Shown here: positions 6,900 through 14,280 of the stretch, in pieces | How the letters are laid out: every line of letters begins with the position of its first letter | How positions within the stretch are numbered: position 1 is the first letter of the stretch | DNA from: an uncultured Prevotella sp. | GTDB taxonomy: Bacteria; Bacteroidota; Bacteroidia; Bacteroidales; Bacteroidaceae | Assembly: GCA_905196835.1 (NCBI GenBank) | Contig: CAJJWN010000038.1 | Span: forward strand, 1 to 28,408 | Reading direction: 5' to 3' | Length of the DNA stretch: 28,408 nucleotides | Notes under the pieces: model-generated | Seen by the model: only the letters and a program-made list of their open reading frames with translations | Told to the model about the DNA's origin: nothing | Databases searched by the model: none | Position numbers and translations under genes: made by a program

Positions 6900-7832
6900 A
6901 TGAACGGACTTGTAATAAAGAACACGGGCAGCTGGTACACGGTGCTTGCCGACGAGGGGCATACGGTAGAGTGCAAGATAAAGGGCAACTTCCGCCTCAA
7001 GGGCATACGCAGCACCAACCCCATAGCCGTTGGCGACCGCGTGGTGATAGTGCGCAATGCTGAGGGTACGGCGTTCATCACCGAGATAGAAGACCGCCGC
7101 AACTACATCATACGCAAGTCGCCCAACCTATCAAAGCAGAGCCACATCATAGCCGCCAACGTTGACCAGGCTTTCCTCATAGTGACCGTCAACTATCCGC
7201 AGACCTCTACCACCTTCATCGACCGTTTCCTCGCTTCGGCCGAGGCTTACCGTGTGCCCGTGGTGCTGGTGTTCAACAAGACCGACATGCTTTCACCCGA
7301 AGACCTTGAATATCAGCGCATGATGATACAGCTTTACGACACGGTAGGCTATGAGTGCAGGGCCGTATCGGCCTTGGACGATGCGGTTTCGGACATGCTT
7401 GAGCCGTTGCTTCGAGACAAGATAACCCTGTTCAGCGGCAATAGCGGAGTGGGAAAGAGCACCCTGCTAAACCGCCTTATACCGGGCCTCAACCTTCGCA
7501 CGGCCGAGATTAGCGAGGCTCACAACACCGGGATGCACACCACCACGTTCAGCGAGATGCTGCGCCTGCCTTACGGAGGATGGGCGATAGACACTCCGGG
7601 GATAAAAGGCTTCGGCACGTTCGACATGGAGCCCGAGGAGATATGCGGATATTTCAAGGAGATATTCAGGTTCTCAAAAGATTGCCGCTTCCGTAACTGC
7701 ACGCATACGCACGAGCCCGGATGCGCCGTACGCAAGGCCGTCGAGGAGCATTACATAGCCGAGAGCCGTTACGCCTCTTACCTGAGTATGCTTGAAGACA
7801 AGGAAGAAGGCAAGTACCGCGAGGCGTTTTAA
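6900..7832 (+). CDS. rsgA: Ribosome small subunit-dependent GTPase A
   Basis: RsgA (YjeQ) is a circularly permuted GTPase that checks late 30S maturation. In its 310 residues an N-terminal OB-fold is followed by the permuted G motifs: G4 NKTD at 126-129, then the P-loop GNSGVGKST at 180-188, then G3 DTPG at 231-234. The C-terminal zinc site reads Cys262, Cys267, His269 and Cys275, the same spacing as E. coli YjeQ. It lies downstream of frr and 3 bp upstream of the helicase gene, so a ribosome-biogenesis operon is plausible, with ksgA nearby but separate. Confidence 0.95.
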   Translation: MNGLVIKNTGSWYTVLADEGHTVECKIKGNFRLKGIRSTNPIAVGDRVVIVRNAEGTAFITEIEDRRNYIIRKSPNLSKQSHIIAANVDQAFLIVTVNYPQTSTTFIDRFLASAEAYRVPVVLVFNKTDMLSPEDLEYQRMMIQLYDTVGYECRAVSALDDAVSDMLEPLLRDKITLFSGNSGVGKSTLLNRLIPGLNLRTAEISEAHNTGMHTTTFSEMLRLPYGGWAIDTPGIKGFGTFDMEPEEICGYFKEIFRFSKDCRFRNCTHTHEPGCAVRKAVEEHYIAESRYASYLSMLEDKEEGKYREAF

Positions 7833-7835
7833 GGC

Positions 7836-10064
7836 ATGAAAGGTGTTGGAAACAAGAGCGTGAGAAGCATGGATAACCTTGAACTTGAGCTGGCTTGGAA
7901 GATAGTGGAGCGTACCGGCTCCAACCTGTTTCTTACCGGCAAGGCCGGCACGGGCAAGACCACATTCCTGAAAAACCTGAAAGAGCAGTCCAAGAAGCGC
8001 ATGGTGGTGCTCGCTCCTACGGGCATAGCCGCCATAAACGCAGGCGGCGTTACGATACACTCGTTCTTCCAGCTTCCGCTTTCGCCTTACCTTCCGGGCA
8101 CAACATTCGATAGGGGCGACCGCAAATACTTCACTTTCAGCAAGGTAAAGAAAGACATCATACGCACGCTCGACCTTCTCGTGATTGACGAGATAAGCAT
8201 GGTGCGTGCCGATTTGCTCGATGCCGTGGACTCCGTGATGCGCCGTTACCGCGACCATGGCCAGCCCTTTGGCGGCGCGCAGCTCTTGATGATTGGCGAC
8301 TTGCAGCAACTTGCACCCGTAATCAAGGAAGACGAGTGGGCCTTGCTCGGCAAAGTGTACGCCACTCCTTATTTCTTCTCGAGCAAGGCGTTGGCTTTGG
8401 CCGGTTACCATACCGTCGAGCTGAAGACCGTTTACCGCCAGCAAGACGCCGCTTTCATATCTTTGCTAAACCAAATCAGAGACAACTGCGCCACGGAAGC
8501 CACGCTCCGTGAGCTGAACAGACGGTACATTCCTAACTTCAAGCCTGCCGGTGAGAGCGATTACATACGTCTTACCACGCACAACTATCAGGCGCAGGCG
8601 GTCAATGACCGCGAACTCGCGGCTCTGCCCGGTGCCGAGTATGCGTTCGAGGCCGAGGTGGAAGGCACGTTCCCGGAGACTTCTTATCCGGCCGACAAGC
8701 GTCTCGTACTGAAACAAGGAGCGCAGGTTATGTTCATAAAGAACGACCCTGAAAGGCGGTTTTTCAACGGAATGATAGGCGAGGTGGTGTCGGTTGACGG
8801 GGAAAACATCATCGTTAAGGGCAAGAGCGGTGCCGAGTCGTTTAATCTTGAAAAGGCTGAATGGACTAACTCGAAGTACACTTTGGATAATGTTTCAAAG
8901 GAAATCAGGGAAACGGTGGAAGGCGTTTTCCGCCAATATCCGTTGCGCCTGGCCTGGGCTATAACCATACACAAGAGCCAAGGCCTTACCTTCGACCATG
9001 CCATAATCGACGCTTCACACTCGTTCGCGCACGGGCAGACTTACGTGGCGTTGAGCCGGTGCCGCACGCTTGACGGCATAGTGCTGAGCGCACCGTTGCA
9101 ACGGGAGGCCATAATAAGCGACGATGTCGTAGATTCTTACATCAGCGGAATGGACGGGCGCACGCCTACGGCCGACGAGCTATCGGCGTTGCAGCGCGGT
9201 TACGTGGTACAATTGCTCGACGAGCTATTTGATTTCCAGTCTATCCAGTCGTCGTTCAACCTGTTATTGCGCACCCTTGACGAGCACTTTTACCGCAAGT
9301 TCCCCAAGCTTTTGGCCGAATACAAGCGCATGGACATGCTGTTCGATGATTTGATAGACGTCGCGCGTAAGTTCAAGGCGCAATATACCAGGTTGGTGGA
9401 ATGCCCGGCGGGTGATGGCGGCGACATGCTTCAGGAGCGTGTGCGCAAGGCGGCGGAGTATTATTCGGCCAAGTTGTCGGAGTTCGTCTTGCTGTGTGGC
9501 AAGACGAAAGTGACTACGGAAAACAAGGCGGTGAGGAAGCAATACGAGGACAGGTTTTCTACGTTCAAGGACGAACTGGCATTGAAGGTCAGGTTGTTGA
9601 AGCATGAATGCGAAGACGGCGTGCGCTTTTCCGTGTCGGACTATCTTTCCACGAAAGCCCGGATTTTATTGAACATAAACGACCCTTCACCTGAACCGAA
9701 GCCGGTAAAGAAGGCCAAGGCGCCCAAGCCTGCCAAGGTCAGCACGCGTGAAGTAAGCTACAGGATGTTTTGTGAGGGCATGACCGTGGCGCAGATAGCC
9801 AAGGAGCGCGGACTTGCGGAGAGCACGGTGTTCGGCCATCTGCTTGATTATGTCAAGACCGGGCAGATAGATGCCACCCGCCTTGTGGCCGAAGACCATT
9901 GGGAGGAGATACGCCGGTACCTGCTGGAGCACCCAAAGCCGGGCAAGCTGTCTGAAATCAAGGATGCCGTAAGCCCTTCCATAACGTATGACGAGATACG
10001 CTTGGTGGTGTATGGGGTGGAAGGCGAGCCGCCGGTCAAGCGCGAGCCGCCAGTTCAGGCATAA
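7836..10064 (+). CDS. Pif1/RecD-like SF1 helicase with C-terminal HTH
   Basis: A 742-residue SF1B-type DNA helicase. Walker A is GKAGTGKT at 35-42. Walker B is LLVIDEIS with Asp118-Glu119. Motif III is GDLQQLAP at 154-161. A split C-terminal UvrD/RecD-type region (about 378-425) carries THKSQGLTF and VALSRC. A charged linker rich in Lys, Pro and Ala follows. Residues about 638-685 (YRMFCEGMTVAQIAKERGLAE begins it) look like the HTH_40 module also found on RecQ-like helicases. The ATG at 7836 is 3 bp after the rsgA stop. An in-frame ATG at 7869 gives an N-terminus (MDNLELELAW) closer to what I recall of relatives and may be the true start. A role in genome maintenance is inferred. Confidence 0.88.
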   Translation: MKGVGNKSVRSMDNLELELAWKIVERTGSNLFLTGKAGTGKTTFLKNLKEQSKKRMVVLAPTGIAAINAGGVTIHSFFQLPLSPYLPGTTFDRGDRKYFTFSKVKKDIIRTLDLLVIDEISMVRADLLDAVDSVMRRYRDHGQPFGGAQLLMIGDLQQLAPVIKEDEWALLGKVYATPYFFSSKALALAGYHTVELKTVYRQQDAAFISLLNQIRDNCATEATLRELNRRYIPNFKPAGESDYIRLTTHNYQAQAVNDRELAALPGAEYAFEAEVEGTFPETSYPADKRLVLKQGAQVMFIKNDPERRFFNGMIGEVVSVDGENIIVKGKSGAESFNLEKAEWTNSKYTLDNVSKEIRETVEGVFRQYPLRLAWAITIHKSQGLTFDHAIIDASHSFAHGQTYVALSRCRTLDGIVLSAPLQREAIISDDVVDSYISGMDGRTPTADELSALQRGYVVQLLDELFDFQSIQSSFNLLLRTLDEHFYRKFPKLLAEYKRMDMLFDDLIDVARKFKAQYTRLVECPAGDGGDMLQERVRKAAEYYSAKLSEFVLLCGKTKVTTENKAVRKQYEDRFSTFKDELALKVRLLKHECEDGVRFSVSDYLSTKARILLNINDPSPEPKPVKKAKAPKPAKVSTREVSYRMFCEGMTVAQIAKERGLAESTVFGHLLDYVKTGQIDATRLVAEDHWEEIRRYLLEHPKPGKLSEIKDAVSPSITYDEIRLVVYGVEGEPPVKREPPVQA

Positions 10065-10076
10065 GGCATTATAATA

Positions 10077-10162
10077 CCAAAGGTGGCCTTTGACACGCTC
10101 AAAGGCCACCTTTGGCCATGTTAAAGGCCACCTTTGGCACGCTAATCGGCGGCCTTTTGCAG
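10077..10162. repeat. AAAGGCC palindromic repeat, locus 2, likely bidirectional terminator
   Basis: A perfect 17-bp stem (10077-10093 with 10099-10115, loop CACGC) is built of CCAAAGGTGGCCTTTGA and its complement. A further AAAGGCCACCTTTGG module follows, then GGCGGCCTTTTGCAGG. The last module supplies the final codons (QKAAD, stop) of the minus-strand TPR gene. The element separates two convergent genes. Confidence 0.8.
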
Positions 10163-10729
10163 GCACCCTTTTATCATGTTGCCGAGCTGTTTCAGGCGTG
10201 CCTCGTTGGCGGTATGCGTAAACGACTGGTAGTAAGCCAGTGACGAGGTGAACATGTCGGCCGCAACAGCCCATCTGTTTTGGAACATATAGCAGAACCC
10301 GAGGTTGTACAGTATGTCCGCCTTTTCTTCCTTACGGCAAACGAGAAGCTGCATTTCGTAAAATGGTATGGCTTCGGCGTATTGCTCAAGCCTAAAGTGG
10401 CTGTCCGCCGCGGCATGGTAATATACTCCGCGTTCGGCAGGCGCGTATATGCTTAATGATGGTATAGACGTGTCAAGGTAGCGGCAGGCTTGTGCGTATT
10501 CCTGCTCGTGGTAATAGCATATGCCGATGTACGCCATGAAGCGCGGGTTGAGTTTGTACTTCTTGTCAAGCTTTACGAACAGCGTCAGGGCCTCGTGGTA
10601 TTTGCCTCCTGCGAAATAGTCAACGGCCTTTCCCAGCATTCTTGTGTCGGGAACGGCGTCATGCTGGATGCCGCCTACGGCCGTCTGCATGGCGAGCGAT
10701 AGTAAAAGCAGAGTGGCGAGATGTCTCAC
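10142..10729 (-). CDS. Exported tetratricopeptide-repeat protein
   Basis: The 195-residue product has an N-terminal hydrophobic signal (RHLATLLLLSLAMQTAVGG) and then about four TPR-like helix pairs, for example MLGKAVDYFAGGKYHEALTLF and ADILYNLGFCYMFQNRWAVAA. I chose the GTG at 10729-10727 because it gives a clean signal peptide and its GTGA overlaps the stop of the upstream M64 gene, the form expected for translational coupling. A longer frame to 10780 exists but would overlap the peptidase more. It is presumably a periplasmic scaffold working with the peptidase; the function is unknown. Confidence 0.75.
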   Translation of the reverse strand: MRHLATLLLLSLAMQTAVGGIQHDAVPDTRMLGKAVDYFAGGKYHEALTLFVKLDKKYKLNPRFMAYIGICYYHEQEYAQACRYLDTSIPSLSIYAPAERGVYYHAAADSHFRLEQYAEAIPFYEMQLLVCRKEEKADILYNLGFCYMFQNRWAVAADMFTSSLAYYQSFTHTANEARLKQLGNMIKGCLQKAAD

Positions 10730-12057
10730 TTCGTATAAAAGTCGATAAGTCGTTGGAGCGAGTTGCGGCAAATGGTGCAAAACTCGGGGTTTTCGTTGGT
10801 GCGCATACGGCAGTCCTGCATACCTCGGTACACGCCTTTCATGCTGTAACCGGCACCCTCAAAAAGTCCTATTTTATTTTTTATGGTGTCTGGGTTGCTG
10901 CTTTCGGGTGTCGGGACTGGGGTGCCCGGTGATATAAGTTGCTCCCATTTCCCGTGAAAATCGTGCAGCGTCGTGATGTTGGGCTCCCATGGTTCCACGT
11001 CGTGCGGATACATGGGGATTTGCTCGAAGTCGTAGGCGTACTCGTCGGCAAGCCCTCCTAAGCTGTGTCCGAACTCGTGTACCACCACAGGCTTGAACAT
11101 CGGGTGGTGCGTCATTGACAGCACATAAGAGTTTAGTATGCCCCCGCCGCCGTACTGGTCTGTATTTACCAATATTATGATATGCTCGTAGGGCGTGCCA
11201 GCAAGACGGTCGTGCAGGGTTGCCAGGTTCAGCGTGGTAAGGTATCGGTCGCTATAGAACGTGTCGAAATGCGAGCCTAACGAGGTGTCCTTCCAGATGC
11301 CTTTCGACGGCTCGCTTGTGCCGCTTTCCTTTGAAGCCGACTTCACGGCCACTATGTTAAACCTGCTTCTTGAAGACTTGAACGGCTCGTGTGAGAAGAT
11401 TGCTTCCATTGCCTCACGGGCGTCTTTGATGTATGTGCCCATCTCGCTTTCCGTATAACCTTCGGCCACGAAGGCTATGTGTATGCACCGTGAAGTGTCG
11501 GCGGCCTGCTGCAAGGTCTCGTAAGGCGTTGTGCCGCGTTCGCCTGAATGCCTGATGAGGATGTCGGTCGGCACGACGGTGTGGGTGTATGTTGCAGATG
11601 TCTGCCGCCTGTTGTCGCGCAGTTCCACGGTTATGTCAACGGTGTCCTTTGGCATCGGCACGAGAAAAATGTTCTCGAAGGCTTTTGCCGGCCCCTTTGC
11701 CTCGTCATAGGAAAGCCATTCCTGGAACAGCGTAGAGAATGAGTTTCTGTATATTATGCTGTCTCCTCGGTGTTGTCGGACCGTTATCTGCCCGTTGCCT
11801 TCAACCGGCACTTCGACCAGCCTTTGCCGCTTGCCGTACCATCGCGGCATGGAGTGCATTTCAGCCAGGCTTATTTGTTGCTGCGCCTTGTTGCCTGAGA
11901 ATATGTAGTCAAGGCGCAGGGTGCGGTCTGTAAAGTATCGGTCAAAGTCTTGGGCGTTGGCGTTAAATGCCGACATAACGGCTATTAGGAATGCAAAAAT
12001 CCTTACGCTTGGTGCTTTGCACATGTTCTTATACAAGATGTTGCTTATGGTGTTCAT
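10726..12057 (-). CDS. IgA-peptidase M64 family zinc metallopeptidase
   Basis: This 443-residue exported protein has a signal peptide ending near NANAQ; an internal ATG at 12024 would give a shorter signal. The catalytic zinc motif HEFGH lies at His327-Glu328-His331, within VVHEFGHSLGGLADEY as in peptidase family M64. The N-terminal 170 residues form a beta-rich domain seen in Bacteroides M64 proteins. The C-terminus has paired cysteines (CTIC). The family is named after a Clostridium IgA protease; whether this one cuts IgA cannot be told from sequence. It sits 54 bp after the folK-like gene and overlaps the TPR gene at GTGA. Confidence 0.88.
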   Translation of the reverse strand: MNTISNILYKNMCKAPSVRIFAFLIAVMSAFNANAQDFDRYFTDRTLRLDYIFSGNKAQQQISLAEMHSMPRWYGKRQRLVEVPVEGNGQITVRQHRGDSIIYRNSFSTLFQEWLSYDEAKGPAKAFENIFLVPMPKDTVDITVELRDNRRQTSATYTHTVVPTDILIRHSGERGTTPYETLQQAADTSRCIHIAFVAEGYTESEMGTYIKDAREAMEAIFSHEPFKSSRSRFNIVAVKSASKESGTSEPSKGIWKDTSLGSHFDTFYSDRYLTTLNLATLHDRLAGTPYEHIIILVNTDQYGGGGILNSYVLSMTHHPMFKPVVVHEFGHSLGGLADEYAYDFEQIPMYPHDVEPWEPNITTLHDFHGKWEQLISPGTPVPTPESSNPDTIKNKIGLFEGAGYSMKGVYRGMQDCRMRTNENPEFCTICRNSLQRLIDFYTK

Positions 12058-12111
12058 ATTTTATAACTGCATTTGTTTTGCCTTTTGTCTATAAATGTGT
12101 AATACATGCTT

Positions 12112-12492
12112 CTAAAAAGGGCATTCTTTCATAAGTTCTGTTATGTATTTACGGCTCCAGTCGCTTTCGTGTAATATCTGATTGGCATATTTGAGGATGT
12201 CAATGTCCATTTTTACAATGTTGCTTGTACGCGCACGTTTACGGTTGCCGCATCCCCTTTCAATATGCTTTACGGCCTTGCTGACGTATTCGAGCTTGTG
12301 CGAAGTGTGTGTGAATGCAAGGCAGTTTAGGAATTTATCAGACTCGATACCGATTGGTTCCGTCCATACGCATTCGCTGAACGTTATGTCATCGCCGAAC
12401 ATGCTGCGCAACTTTTCCTTTGCCGCCGACATGCTTTCTTCCTGGTCGCAATTGCTTCCGAGTGACAATATTAGTTCTTTCCGTTCCGGCAT
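12112..12492 (-). CDS. Short HPPK/FolK-like protein
   Basis: The 126-residue product matches the pattern of 6-hydroxymethyldihydropterin pyrophosphokinase. The N-terminal LILSLGSN is followed by TEPIGIESDKFLNCL, and the C-terminal KMDIDIL corresponds to the FolK D-[IL]-D signature that binds magnesium and ATP. Typical FolK is about 155-165 residues, and here the middle region is shortened, so catalytic competence in folate synthesis is uncertain. It heads a minus-strand run with the M64 and TPR genes. A -7 element lies at 12560-12553. Confidence 0.75.
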   Translation of the reverse strand: MPERKELILSLGSNCDQEESMSAAKEKLRSMFGDDITFSECVWTEPIGIESDKFLNCLAFTHTSHKLEYVSKAVKHIERGCGNRKRARTSNIVKMDIDILKYANQILHESDWSRKYITELMKECPF

Positions 12493-12552
12493 AATTCAAT
12501 TATAGCGTTGTTTTCAACTAAAAACACGGCTTCCGAGGTTTAATATTTTTAG

Positions 12553-12560
12553 CAAAGATA
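12553..12560 (-). promoter_or_regulatory. Putative -7 element for the folK-like operon
   Basis: On the minus strand TATCTTTG reads 12560-12553, 60 bp before the folK-like ATG. No TTG occurs at 19-20 bp spacing, so this is a half-match only. Confidence 0.45.
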
Positions 12561-12611
12561 CTAATATTTATCAATAAACGCTTTCCTGCAAACGATTTTT
12601 AAGAAATATTT

Positions 12612-12641
12612 TTGCCGGATGCCGGATTTTTATTACTTTTG
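12612..12641 (+). promoter_or_regulatory. Putative MORN-glgB operon promoter
   Basis: TTG at 12612-12614, a 19-bp spacer and TACTTTTG at 12634-12641 match the Bacteroidetes consensus, 27 bp before the GTG start of the MORN gene. Confidence 0.7.
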
Positions 12642-12668
12642 GTGATAAATTAATTAAAGTGCTTAATC

Positions 12669-13784
12669 GTGAAGAACAATATATTTCTCATTCTGATAAT
12701 AATGTTGATTACCCCGTTGGCTCTTAACGCCCAAAAGATTACTTTAGGGTCTTGTGAGACGAAAGACGGAGGTACATATCAGGGTGAAATTGTATCGGGC
12801 AAACCGCATGGAAAAGGTAAGACCGTGTACAAGAATGGAGATGTTTATGAAGGCTCGTATTTCAAAGGCAAGCGTCAGGGGTATGGTGTGTACACGTTTT
12901 CTGATGGTGAGAAGTACGATGGTGAATGGTTCCAAGACCAACAGCATGGCCGTGGAACATATTATTTTATGAATAACAACAAGTATGTAGGCTTGTGGTT
13001 CAGGGATTACCAGCAAGGTCACGGTGTGATGTATTATTATAACGGTGACAAGTATGACGGTGACTGGTATCAGGACAAGCGTAACGGCAAGGGCCGGTAC
13101 ACGTATGATGGTGGAGCTTATTATGACGGAGAATGGAAGGATGACAAGAAGCACGGCAAGGGCTTCTTTGACTGGGGAGACGGGACGACATATGATGGCA
13201 TGTGGGCGGACAACCTGCGCTCTGGCAAAGGCACAAACAAGTATGCAGACGGTGATGTTTATATAGGCGAGTGGTTGGAAGACGTACAAAACGGGAAAGG
13301 TACATACAAATTCCAGAACGGCGATGTTTATGAAGGTGACTATGTTAGGGGACGTCGCACGGGTGAAGGCGTTTTTACGTTTGCCAATGGCGACCGTTAC
13401 ACCGGGCATTTTACCGTTGGTGACAAGGACGGGCACGGTGTCATGCAGTGGAGCAACGGCGATGTTTATAACGGTTATTGGAAAAACGATCGGCAGAACG
13501 GACATGGAAAGCTGACGAAGCATAACGGTGATGTGTATGAAGGCGAGTTCAAAGACGGAGTGTTGGAAGGTGAAGTGATAATCCATTTCTCTGACGGTAG
13601 CAGGTTCAAGGGTGTTTACCGAAACGGGAAACGCAATGGAGCCGCACTTGAAGTTGATAAAGACGGAAAACGTTTTGAGGGAACATACAAGGATGATTAC
13701 CGTGACGGCAAATATATTGAGAAAGACCGTAATGGTAACATTATATCGCAAGGGATGTATATTTTAGGCAACAGAGTTCAATAA
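12669..13784 (+). CDS. Exported MORN-repeat protein (14 repeats)
   Basis: A 371-residue protein with a GTG start and a signal peptide (hydrophobic to about residue 20, ending LNAQ). From Tyr37 to about residue 358 it is 14 uninterrupted 23-residue MORN units of the form Y-x-G-x-[WY]-x5-x-x-G-x-G. The last three units are more diverged (AALEVDKDGKRFEG). MORN arrays form elongated beta-hairpin solenoids. In bacteria their partners are mostly unknown, and lipid or glycan association is only a guess here. It is the first gene of an apparent operon with yhcH (20-bp gap) and glgB. Confidence 0.9.
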   Translation: MKNNIFLILIIMLITPLALNAQKITLGSCETKDGGTYQGEIVSGKPHGKGKTVYKNGDVYEGSYFKGKRQGYGVYTFSDGEKYDGEWFQDQQHGRGTYYFMNNNKYVGLWFRDYQQGHGVMYYYNGDKYDGDWYQDKRNGKGRYTYDGGAYYDGEWKDDKKHGKGFFDWGDGTTYDGMWADNLRSGKGTNKYADGDVYIGEWLEDVQNGKGTYKFQNGDVYEGDYVRGRRTGEGVFTFANGDRYTGHFTVGDKDGHGVMQWSNGDVYNGYWKNDRQNGHGKLTKHNGDVYEGEFKDGVLEGEVIIHFSDGSRFKGVYRNGKRNGAALEVDKDGKRFEGTYKDDYRDGKYIEKDRNGNIISQGMYILGNRVQ

Positions 13785-13804
13785 TCTTTTAAACTTATAA
13801 TATT

Positions 13805-14248
13805 ATGGTAATAGACACGCTTGAGAATTTGGAAAAATATGTTTCATTGAATCCGTTGTTCAAGGAGGTTGTTGATTTTATCAAGGCAAATGACTTGAAC
13901 AGTCTCGAAATAGGCAAACATGAAATAAACGGTGCCGACTTGTTCGTAAATGTACAGATGGCCAAAGGAAAGACAAAGGAGGCAGCCATGCTTGAAACCC
14001 ATAAGAAGATGATAGACATACAGATACCTCTTAGTGGGGAAGAGACGTATGGATATACGCCGTTGTGCGGTCTTCCTGATGCGGAATACAACTCGGTTAA
14101 GGATATTACCAAGTATGAAGGTATGGCCGATACATATGTGACCTGCAAGCCGGGAGAGTTTGCCATATTCTTTCCGCAGGACGGACATGCTCCCTGCATA
14201 TCTGATGCTGCAGAGATAAAGAAAGCTATATTCAAGGTGTTGGCCTAA
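13805..14248 (+). CDS. YhcH/YjgK/YiaL family protein
   Basis: A 147-residue cupin-like protein of the YhcH/YjgK/YiaL (DUF386) family. The conserved core is ETHKKMIDIQIPLSGEETYGY and the C-terminal metal-site region is FAIFFPQDGHAPCI. Members are linked to sugar-acid or sialic-acid use and proposed to act on sugar anomers or epimers. Here the gene is 32 bp upstream of glgB, so a link to storage-glucan or sugar-phosphate metabolism is inferred only from position. Confidence 0.9.
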   Translation: MVIDTLENLEKYVSLNPLFKEVVDFIKANDLNSLEIGKHEINGADLFVNVQMAKGKTKEAAMLETHKKMIDIQIPLSGEETYGYTPLCGLPDAEYNSVKDITKYEGMADTYVTCKPGEFAIFFPQDGHAPCISDAAEIKKAIFKVLA

Positions 14249-14280
14249 GTTTAAATTATCCATAATATAAAACTTGCATT

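Noticed and set aside
12744..13751. Antisense open frame across the MORN repeats
   Set aside because: Its apparent periodic Ile/Val/Thr-rich protein is just the reverse reading of the 69-bp MORN units.
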